Of a DNA stretch of 64,000 bases, positions 8,905 to 16,370 are shown piece after piece. The translations under genes were made by a program, and so were the position numbers. The DNA comes from Candidatus Latescibacterota bacterium (GTDB taxonomy: Bacteria > JAAXHH01): the NCBI GenBank assembly GCA_012270975.1, contig JAAXHH010000121.1:124001-188000 (forward strand), read 5' to 3'. Position 1 is the stretch's first letter, and each line of letters starts with the position of its first letter. The notes beneath the pieces were generated by a model that was not told where the DNA came from, ran no database searches, and saw only the letters and a program-made list of their open reading frames with translations.

Positions 8905-9666
8905 TCAAGCACTGCTTGAAATCGTCTTCGCCTTTTCAAGTTCGTCCAGGTAGGCCGCCACGGCGTTTTTCAATCCCATGTCCAGCGCGTCGGCGACTAG
9001 CGCGTGGCCGATGGAGACCTCGAGTACGTTCGGAACGGTACCGCAGAACACCGCAAGGTTGTCCAGATTGAGATCGTGTCCCGCGTTCACGCCCAGGCCG
9101 ATCTCGTGGGCTCGTTCCGCCGCTTTGGCGAAGGCCGACAGAACGGGCTGCATCTCTTCAGGTCCCATCGCAAAGGCCACGGCGTAGGGTTCCGTGTACA
9201 GCTCGATCCGATCCGCGCCGATATCCGGAACGCGCTCGATCTGGTCCAGGTCCGCGTCCATGAACAGGCTGACCCGGCAGCCGAGGTCCTTGAGCTCCGC
9301 GATGATTGGTTTGAGCCTTCCGGCGTTGGCCTTCACGTCCCAACCGTGGTCCGAGGTGAAGGCGTCCGGGTCGTCGGGGACCAGCGTGGCCTGGGTGGGC
9401 CGGACTTTGCGGACGATATCCATGACCTGGTGGAAGGGATTGCCCTCGATACTGTATTCGATCTCCGGGTAATCCTTCAGCAGTTCGGCCAGGTCGTCCA
9501 CGTCGCCGGGCGTGATATGCCGCTGATCGGGCCGCGGGTGCACCGTGATGCCATAGGCCCCGGCCTCGATCGCGGTCCGGGACGCGCCCGTCACGCTCGG
9601 AATGCCGTGCAGGCGCGTGTTCCGCAGCAAAGCCACCTTGTTTACGTTGACACTTAGTTTAGTCAT
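8905..9666 (-). CDS. pdxJ: Pyridoxine 5'-phosphate synthase
   Basis: 253 residues, full length for PdxJ. It begins LSVNVNKVALLRNTR and holds the conserved GITVHPRPDQRHI, the SLFMDAD strand, GVNAGHDLNLDNL and the C-terminal EVSIGHALVADAL phosphate-binding region. PdxJ condenses 1-deoxyxylulose 5-phosphate with 3-amino-2-oxopropyl phosphate to make pyridoxine 5'-phosphate, the last ring-forming step of the DXP-dependent vitamin B6 route. It lies 111 bases after serA on the same strand; a second vitamin B6 gene is not in view. The start has only a weak SD. Confidence 0.96.
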   Translation of the reverse strand: MTKLSVNVNKVALLRNTRLHGIPSVTGASRTAIEAGAYGITVHPRPDQRHITPGDVDDLAELLKDYPEIEYSIEGNPFHQVMDIVRKVRPTQATLVPDDPDAFTSDHGWDVKANAGRLKPIIAELKDLGCRVSLFMDADLDQIERVPDIGADRIELYTEPYAVAFAMGPEEMQPVLSAFAKAAERAHEIGLGVNAGHDLNLDNLAVFCGTVPNVLEVSIGHALVADALDMGLKNAVAAYLDELEKAKTISSSA

Positions 9667-9777
9667 AGACTCTGTATTCCCTTAAACGGCTGTTTTCCTT
9701 CAATCGTTCCAAGGACCGCGCCGCCGGCCTGGCCGTGCCGCCGGCCGAGCCTCATCACGTCCTCCGGCTGAACGGCA

Positions 9778-11406
9778 TCACCCGGGCATCCACGGAGGCA
9801 GGGCCCCGTGGGCCGGCAACCGGATGAACCGCGCGCTGTTGATGGCCGGATGGCGCAGGATCTCGTCAATGGACTCCTGGGGCGGAACGTCGTCCAGGTT
9901 CAGCACCCCCACCGCCTTCCCGCCGGGTTTATTCCCCAGCCTTCCCACGGCCATCTGGGCGATATTCACCTTATACCTGCCGAACGTATCGCCGATGGCA
10001 CCGACGATGCCGGGCACGTCACTGTGATTGAAAACCAGGAGATTGCCGTCCAGGTAGGCCTCCATGCGATGATCGCCCAGCCGGATCAACCGGGGCATGT
10101 TGTTGCCGAAGACCGTTCCGTCGGCCCGGAAGGTCTCGCCGGCGCAATCGATTTCCACGCTGATGGCCGAAGTGAAAAAGCCCGCCGCGCTGCGGGTCTC
10201 CTCGTTCAGGTGGATGCCACGTTCCCGAAGCAGCATCTCGCCGTTGATAATGTTCACGTCCTCATCGAGGGCATGTTCCAACAGTCCCGCGCAGAAGGCG
10301 GAGGTGAGCAGACGCGTGTTCTCGTCGACGACCTTGCCCCGGTAGGTGAGGCGGCACGCGCGCGGGCCGCCGCTGTGCCACTGGGAAAGCAGGATGCCCA
10401 ACCGGTAGGCCACGTCGAGATAACCGCCCAGCGTCTGGAACGTACTCGAATCGATGGTGACGGCGTTCACGGCGTGGCGGACTTCTCCGGTGGCCAGGAA
10501 GTTGACCATCAGGTCCACGGCTTCCACGGCGACATCGGCCTGCGCCTCTTCCGTGCTCGCCCCGAGATGAGGCGTACAGAGCACGCCGGGCATGTGGAAG
10601 AGCGGACTGTCGACGCAGGGCTCTTCTTCGTATACGTCCAGCGCCACGCCGGCGAGCTTCCCGGATTCGAGGCCCCGGATCAGCGCTTCCTCGTCGTAGA
10701 TTCCGCCGCGGGCGCAGTTGACCAGCCGGGCCCCCGGTTTGAGCAGGTCGATCTCATCGTGGCTGACCAGGTGACGCGTCTCCGGCGTGAGCGGCGTGTG
10801 CACGGTCAGGTAATCCACCTCGGGCAGCAGGTCGCGCACGTCGTCGACGTACTCCACGCCCAACTTCCCGGCCTGCTCGGGCGATAGAAAGGGGTCGAAA
10901 CCGACGACGCGCATGGCGAAGGCCTTCGCCCGCGCGGCGACCTCCCGCCCGATGCGTCCCATGCCGATGATGCCCAGGGTCTTGCCCGCGAGTTGGACGC
11001 CCGTGTACGTGCCGCGGTCCCACCGTCCCTCCATGAGACTCCGGGAAGCCGGTGCGATGTTGCGTGACAGGGCCGCCATGAGGGTAAAAGTGTGTTCCGC
11101 CGTGCTGAGGGTATTGCCGGTCGGGGTGTTCATGACCACGATGCCCTGGCGGGTCGCCGCCGCGCGATCGATGTTGTCCGTTCCCACGCCGGCGCGGACG
11201 ATTCCGCGGAGGCGCCGGTTTCCCTTAAGCACTTCCGCCGTGATCTTCGCCTCGCTCCGGCATATCGCGCCGTCGTATTCCAGGAGGGCGTCGCGCAGCG
11301 CTTCACCGCCGAGGCCAGTGCGCACGTCGTGGGTTACCTCTTCCACCCGGGCGACCCGGTCGAGCCCTTCCCGGGCCAGTTTATCGAGGATGATGATGCG
11401 ATGCAT
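9778..11406 (-). CDS. serA: D-3-phosphoglycerate dehydrogenase, long ACT-domain form
   Basis: 542 residues. The substrate domain (1-100) and the NAD-binding Rossmann domain with GIIGMGRIGREVA (about 145-158) are followed by the catalytic segment NCARGGIYDEEAL and TPHLGAST. After about residue 320 comes an intervening ASB domain and then a C-terminal ACT domain (from about 465, DVPGIVGAIGDTFG) for serine feedback. This is the long form of the enzyme, catalysing the first step of serine synthesis from 3-phosphoglycerate. Upstream of pdxJ on the same strand; glyA, which uses its product, is at 28912. The start has no clear SD. Confidence 0.95.
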   Translation of the reverse strand: MHRIIILDKLAREGLDRVARVEEVTHDVRTGLGGEALRDALLEYDGAICRSEAKITAEVLKGNRRLRGIVRAGVGTDNIDRAAATRQGIVVMNTPTGNTLSTAEHTFTLMAALSRNIAPASRSLMEGRWDRGTYTGVQLAGKTLGIIGMGRIGREVAARAKAFAMRVVGFDPFLSPEQAGKLGVEYVDDVRDLLPEVDYLTVHTPLTPETRHLVSHDEIDLLKPGARLVNCARGGIYDEEALIRGLESGKLAGVALDVYEEEPCVDSPLFHMPGVLCTPHLGASTEEAQADVAVEAVDLMVNFLATGEVRHAVNAVTIDSSTFQTLGGYLDVAYRLGILLSQWHSGGPRACRLTYRGKVVDENTRLLTSAFCAGLLEHALDEDVNIINGEMLLRERGIHLNEETRSAAGFFTSAISVEIDCAGETFRADGTVFGNNMPRLIRLGDHRMEAYLDGNLLVFNHSDVPGIVGAIGDTFGRYKVNIAQMAVGRLGNKPGGKAVGVLNLDDVPPQESIDEILRHPAINSARFIRLPAHGALPPWMPG

Positions 11407-11542
11407 GACGCGCCGGGAACTCCCGTTTCACGAGTCCTGAAACTGTTTGGAATCCGGCCGGATAAACAGCCGGATCGTCGGTCTGATCGAAGCCTTGACG
11501 CACACCACTCGAATCGCGCTCAGACCCGCTCGAAAAAAACGT

Positions 11543-11580
11543 AAAATACCTTGCGCCAGTGGTTCATATCAACCTATTTT
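11543..11580. promoter_or_regulatory. Interleaved divergent promoters between serA and dnaE
   Basis: On the minus strand TTGATA (11572-11567) and TATTTT (11548-11543) are 18 bases apart and point to serA. On the plus strand TTGCGC (11551-11556) and TATTTT (11575-11580) are also 18 apart and point to dnaE. The two sets interlock within 38 bases. The remainder of the 288-base gap 11407-11694 shows no gene. The serA set is the stronger match. Confidence 0.35.
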
Positions 11581-11694
11581 TCCAGAGTAGTCTCGTATAT
11601 TCATTCCCACATTGAAGCCCGTCGGCCACACGTCAGGCAGGACCCGCCCGTCCGCAACAGGTGAACTGCGGTATCTGCCCAAAGGACGAACCCC

Positions 11695-14600
11695 GTGTCC
11701 TCGTTCGTACACCTGCACAACCATACCCATTACAGCCTGCTCGACGGCGCCAGCCGAATCGAGGATCTCGCCTCTGCCGCCAAAGCATTTGGCATGCCCG
11801 CCGTGGCGATGACCGATCATGGTAACATGTTCGGCGCCGTCGAATTTTACAAGACGGTCAGGGACGCGGGGCTGCAGCCGATCATCGGCTGCGAATTGTA
11901 CCTGGCGCCGGGCAGCCGGAAGGAAAGACGTCCGGCAAGAAACGGCGAAAGGACCGGCCAGACGACCCACTTCGTCGTGCTGGCGCAGAATGCGGCGGGC
12001 TACCGGAACCTGATGAAGCTCACCTCCGCCGGATACCTCGAGGGATTCTACTACAAGCCGCGCGTGGACATGGAGTTGCTGGAAAAGCACAGTGAGGGGC
12101 TGATCGCCCTGTCCGCCTGCGCCAAGGGACCGCTGGCCAACCTGGTGGTCGACGGCCAGGTGGACCAGGCGAGAACGAAGTGCGGCCAGCTCAAGGAGTT
12201 GTTCGGATCCAACTTCTACCTGGAGATCCAGGACCACGGGCTGGAATTCGACAAGCCCATCAACAACGCCATGATCGACTTCTCCCGGGAGTTCGATATC
12301 CCGATCGTCGCGACCAACGACGCCCACTATCTCAGGCGCGACGACGCGCCCGCACAGGACGTGCTGGTATGCATTCAGACCGGGAAGGAACTGAACGATC
12401 CAAAACGGCTCAGGTTCGCCACCGATTCGCTCTACTTCAAGAATGCCGATGAGATGGGCCAGCTGTTCGGCCATGTTTCAGGCGCCCTGGGGAATACGGT
12501 GTCGATCGCCGAGTCGATTGATTTCGAACTGGAAATGGGCCAGTTCAAATTCCCCCACTTCCCCCTGCCGGAAGGATATGACAGCCCGGATGCCTACCTG
12601 CGCAAGTTGTCTTTCGACGGCATGAAGACGCGTTACGACACCGTTACCCCGGAACTGACGGCCCGCCTCGAATACGAACTGGGCGTCATCAGTCAGATGG
12701 GCTATCCGAGCTACTTCCTCATCGTCGAAGATATCGCCCGATTCGCCGCGGAGCAGGGCATCCCGCTGATGACGCGGGGGTCCGGCCTGGGATGCATGGT
12801 GGCGTACGTGCTGGGCATCACGAACATCGACCCCATCGAGTACGGGCTGCTTTTCGAACGCTTCCTGAATCCCGAGCGTGTCAGCATGCCCGACATCGAC
12901 ATCGACCTCGCGGACCGCGAACGCGACAAGGTCATAAACTACGTGGTGGAGAAATACGGCAAGAACAGCGTGGCCCAGATCATCACCTTCGGAACCATGG
13001 GCGCCAAGGCGGCGATCCGCGACGTGGGCCGCGTCCTCGGCATGTCCTACGGCGACGTGGACCGCGTGGCCAAGCTTGTGCCTGGCGAACTGAAGATCAC
13101 CCTCGACCGGGCCATCGACCAGGTCCCTGAACTGAAGCAGATGGCCGACGGCGGCGGCACGGAAAGCCAGTTGATCCAGTACGCGAAGACCCTGGAAGGC
13201 CTCGCGCGCCACGCCTCCGTGCACGCGGCGGGCGTGGTGATCACCCCGGGCGAGCTGACCGACTACGTGCCGCTGTACAAGCCCAGCAACAAGGATACGA
13301 TCGTAACCCAGTATCCCGGCGAGCTCATGGAGGACATCGGGCTGCCCAAGATGGACTTCCTGGGACTGCAGAACCTGTCGGTCATCCAGGACGCCCTCGC
13401 GATCATCAAAGAAACGACGGGCGACGAGATCGAACTGGACGACATTCCCCTGGATGATCCCAGGACCCTGGATCTCTTCCGAAGGGGCGAGACCACGGGG
13501 ATCTTCCAGTTCCACAGCGGCTGGCTGCACGAATTCCTTCGGCGGCTGCATCCGGACGGCGTCGACGACCTGATCGCCATGAACGCGCTCTGCCGGCCCG
13601 GCCCCCTGAACGGCGGCGTGGTGGACGATTACATCGACCGAAAGCACGGGCGCAAGGAGGTCACCTATCACCATGCCGTGATGGAGACGGCCCTGAAGGA
13701 GACGTACGGCCTCATCGTCTACCAGGAGCAGGCGATGCAGATCGCCCGGGACATGGCGGGATACACCCTGGGCCGCGCCGATTTCCTCCGGAAGGCCATG
13801 GCCAAGAAGCAGCCGGAGGTGATGGCCGATGAGCGCCGGGATTTCGTCGACGGCGCCGTCGAGAACGGCATCGATAAGCGTATCGCGGAGGAAGTATTCG
13901 GCCTGATCGAGTATTTCGGCGGCTACGCGTTCAACAAGAGCCATTCGGCGGGCTATGCCGTACTCGCCTTCCAGGAGGCCTACCTGAAGGTGCACTACCC
14001 GGTGCCCTTCATGGCCGCGCTGTTGTCGAACACGATGTCCAATACCGAGGAAATCGTCGTACTGATCAACGAATGCAGGAAAATGGGCATCGAGGTGCGG
14101 CCGCCCGACGTCAACAAAAGCGGCAAAACCTTCACCGTGGAGGGAGACTCCATCCGGTTCGGACTGTGTGCGATAAAGAACGTGGGGCAGTCCGCGGTGG
14201 AGTCCATCGTCGAGGCGAGAAACGAACATGGATCATTCGAAGATGTATTCGGGCTTTGCGAACACATCGATCTGCGGCTCGTCAACAAGCGGGTGCTCGA
14301 AAGCCTGATACAGGCCGGCGCCTGCGACAGCCTCGAGGGACACCGGGCACAACTCATGGAAGTGCTCGACTCGGTCATCGAAGGGGCGCAGACCCGACAG
14401 AACGACCGGGAAAAGGGACAAACTTCTCTTTTCGAGCTCGACGCAGAGGGGGCGGGCGCGGGACTGGAAATACACAAGCCGGTCCTGCCGCTTGTCGCCC
14501 GGTGGGCGGCGAGCCAGGAGCTGGGCCTGGAGAAGGAACTGCTCGGGTTTTACGTGACGGGGCACCCGCTGAAGGAATACGAGGAAGACATCCGGGCATT

Positions 14601-15240
14601 CACGACGGCGGAAATGCGGCGTCTCGACCTCGTCAACGGCCGGCAGGACAGCGTCGTGGTCGGTGGGATCGTGACCGAGATCAAGCCCATCGTGGACCGG
14701 AACGGCAAGACCATGGCCTTCATCACGCTCGAAGACTTCTCCGGGGCGGGCGAGGTGCTCGTGTTTTCGGAACCGTACGCCCTGCATCGGGATTTGGTGA
14801 GCGTGGACGCGCTGATCCTCGTGCACGGACACATATCGAAGAAAGAAGAGGACAACAAGGTCATTGCTTCAGAGATTATATCACTGACGGATGCCCGGGA
14901 TAAGCTGGCACGGTCCGTCGTGGTGACCATGGAACATGGACAGGTCGCGGACGAGAATCTCGCATCGCTCAAGAACGTACTGACGACCTACCCGGGAAAC
15001 TGCGACGTGGTGCTCGAAGTGTCGACCGCCGATCACGGCGAGATCGGCGTCAAGGCGGGCGGTGATTTTCGGGTCAGGCCCTCGGACGAATTGCTGAAGA
15101 CGCTGCGTGAATCGATCGATTCGAAACGCGTCCGACTGGCCGGCGCGCCCGTGCACAGCGATGAGAGCGGATGGAAACCGGTGGAGATGAACGGCCGGAA
15201 ACGGAACGGCAGAGGCCGCTGGAACGGGAACGGGAAATAG
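11695..15240 (+). CDS. dnaE: DNA polymerase III alpha subunit
   Basis: 1181 residues, GTG start with AAAGGA upstream. Domains in order: PHP domain (1-about 280) beginning VHLHNHTHYSLLDG with TDHGNM, polymerase palm with MPDIDIDLADRERDKVI near residue 400, fingers, helix-hairpin-helix region, and a C-terminal OB-fold near 985-1065 with VVVGGIVTEIKPIVDRNGK. It is the replicative polymerase catalytic chain. The PHP histidines and the D-H pair appear intact, unlike E. coli where the site is degenerate, so metal-dependent proofreading by the PHP domain is possible. The gene runs alone on the plus strand, divergent from serA. Confidence 0.97.
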   Translation: MSSFVHLHNHTHYSLLDGASRIEDLASAAKAFGMPAVAMTDHGNMFGAVEFYKTVRDAGLQPIIGCELYLAPGSRKERRPARNGERTGQTTHFVVLAQNAAGYRNLMKLTSAGYLEGFYYKPRVDMELLEKHSEGLIALSACAKGPLANLVVDGQVDQARTKCGQLKELFGSNFYLEIQDHGLEFDKPINNAMIDFSREFDIPIVATNDAHYLRRDDAPAQDVLVCIQTGKELNDPKRLRFATDSLYFKNADEMGQLFGHVSGALGNTVSIAESIDFELEMGQFKFPHFPLPEGYDSPDAYLRKLSFDGMKTRYDTVTPELTARLEYELGVISQMGYPSYFLIVEDIARFAAEQGIPLMTRGSGLGCMVAYVLGITNIDPIEYGLLFERFLNPERVSMPDIDIDLADRERDKVINYVVEKYGKNSVAQIITFGTMGAKAAIRDVGRVLGMSYGDVDRVAKLVPGELKITLDRAIDQVPELKQMADGGGTESQLIQYAKTLEGLARHASVHAAGVVITPGELTDYVPLYKPSNKDTIVTQYPGELMEDIGLPKMDFLGLQNLSVIQDALAIIKETTGDEIELDDIPLDDPRTLDLFRRGETTGIFQFHSGWLHEFLRRLHPDGVDDLIAMNALCRPGPLNGGVVDDYIDRKHGRKEVTYHHAVMETALKETYGLIVYQEQAMQIARDMAGYTLGRADFLRKAMAKKQPEVMADERRDFVDGAVENGIDKRIAEEVFGLIEYFGGYAFNKSHSAGYAVLAFQEAYLKVHYPVPFMAALLSNTMSNTEEIVVLINECRKMGIEVRPPDVNKSGKTFTVEGDSIRFGLCAIKNVGQSAVESIVEARNEHGSFEDVFGLCEHIDLRLVNKRVLESLIQAGACDSLEGHRAQLMEVLDSVIEGAQTRQNDREKGQTSLFELDAEGAGAGLEIHKPVLPLVARWAASQELGLEKELLGFYVTGHPLKEYEEDIRAFTTAEMRRLDLVNGRQDSVVVGGIVTEIKPIVDRNGKTMAFITLEDFSGAGEVLVFSEPYALHRDLVSVDALILVHGHISKKEEDNKVIASEIISLTDARDKLARSVVVTMEHGQVADENLASLKNVLTTYPGNCDVVLEVSTADHGEIGVKAGGDFRVRPSDELLKTLRESIDSKRVRLAGAPVHSDESGWKPVEMNGRKRNGRGRWNGNGK

Positions 15241-15399
15241 GTCTGCGCGTTGATGAACCGGGTGCGATCATTACCTTCGAGGATACGGTTCGCGAAGTAT
15301 GGAATGCCGAAACCACGACCAGCCGCAGGCTCGAGCTGAACGAACCACTGACCGCATACCAGTCAGGCGCGGGGAAACCAGTGACCCAAGAGGAGTCTC

Positions 15400-15774
15400 T
15401 TGAGAGTACTGCTGATCTTAACGACCTTTCTGCTCTTCGGATGCGAAGGTAAGGTGGGGCCGGCAGGACCGGCGGGACCGCAGGGACCAAAGGGTGAACA
15501 GGGCGAGCAGGGGCCCCAGGGCGAGCAGGGCGAGCAGGGACCCCGGGGTGAAAAGGGCGAGCAAGGTGAACAGGGCGAGCAGGGCGAGCAGGGGCCCCAG
15601 GGTCCGCAGGGTCCCCAGGGTCCAGCGGGGTTGCCGCCGGAAAGAGAACCCCCGTTCCGCGGTGCTGTATACATATCCCCGGATGTCATCGGTCCTACCG
15701 ACCCGACATCACTTCGCGGCGTAACCTACATCGGAATTGAAGAACGGGATATCTACGACGCGCCCGGATTCTGA
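15400..15774 (+). CDS. Collagen-like (Gly-X-Y) lipoprotein, probably the 5' part of a frame-disrupted gene
   Basis: 124 residues from a TTG start, supported by AAGAGGAG 4-5 bases upstream. The signal is short with lipobox LFGC (Cys15). Residues 17-79 are about 21 uninterrupted Gly-X-Y triplets rich in GEQ, GPQ and GPA, encoded by near-repeats of 9 bases. The tail [19 protein letters not shown] then meets a TGA. The next frame takes over at once with the HELGH protein below, and the two joined look like one surface protein. Collagen-like stalks in bacteria form trimeric surface or exported fibres. Expected to be anchored in a membrane by the lipidated cysteine. Confidence 0.75.
   Translation: MRVLLILTTFLLFGCEGKVGPAGPAGPQGPKGEQGEQGPQGEQGEQGPRGEKGEQGEQGEQGEQGPQGPQGPQGPAGLPPEREPPFRGAVYISPDVIGPTDPTSLRGVTYIGIEERDIYDAPGF
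15448..15639 (+). repeat. Collagen Gly-X-Y coding repeat
   Basis: Short 9-base units such as GGGCGAGCA and GGGTCCCCA recur in phase with the reading frame and encode the triple-helix repeat. Such tracts change length by slippage, so copy number may vary between strains and assemblies. Confidence 0.85.
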
Positions 15775-15806
15775 GTACTACGGCAGTCGAAGCCTTTCTG
15801 TTCAAT

Positions 15807-16334
15807 GTGCAAATCGGTGATCGCGAGATTGAATTCCGAGTCAATCCCGAATTCGGAAGTCAAGAAGCTGCACGGCACGAGGTTGACACGTACGCGGCGC
15901 ACTTTGGACGGATGCCGGCTTTCCTGCTCAATCGACTCCGAGTGGTGGTGATCAACGACGGCGATAGGCCCTTCCTGGCTCCACGCGAGACTGTAGTCAT
16001 ACATACGGATTATGGTAGCAAACCGGGCGTATCAGATTTTGTAGAAGAGGTATTGCTACATGAGCTCGGTCACGTGTCTTTGGACACTGTTCACAGATTG
16101 AACGACAGTTGGCGCAACGCGCAGTTAAGCGACCCAACCTACATATCGGTCTACGCCCAGAGGTATCAGGACCGGGAGGATATCGCCGAAAGCATCACAG
16201 CGTGGTTCGCGGCGCGGATCCGTCCGAACAGGTTGTCCACCGAGGATCTTGAGACGATATTAACCACCATTCCGAACCGACTGTCTTACTTCGACCGGCA
16301 GGGATTCGACGTTACGCCCTATACGGTCGAGTAG
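15807..16334 (+). CDS. HELGH metallopeptidase-like protein, probable 3' part of the collagen-like gene
   Basis: 175 residues if started at the GTG of 15807, but the frame is open from 15741 and upstream codons already read as protein ([12 protein letters not shown]). HELGH at 85-89 followed by SLDTVH is a zincin-type zinc motif. The section RVNPEFGSQEAARHE to PNRLSYFD resembles, from memory, secreted proteins in which a leader ending in a T-Y-x-G segment is continuous with this domain. No SD precedes 15807, and the frame begins exactly where the collagen-like frame stops, so I read the two as one gene split by a one-base loss or two-base gain near 15771. A natural pseudogene, an assembly error or two real genes all remain possible. 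Confidence 0.65.
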   Translation: MQIGDREIEFRVNPEFGSQEAARHEVDTYAAHFGRMPAFLLNRLRVVVINDGDRPFLAPRETVVIHTDYGSKPGVSDFVEEVLLHELGHVSLDTVHRLNDSWRNAQLSDPTYISVYAQRYQDREDIAESITAWFAARIRPNRLSTEDLETILTTIPNRLSYFDRQGFDVTPYTVE

Positions 16335-16370
16335 AGGGGTCACGTTGCCTACCGTACTGTGGGAGGTTGT

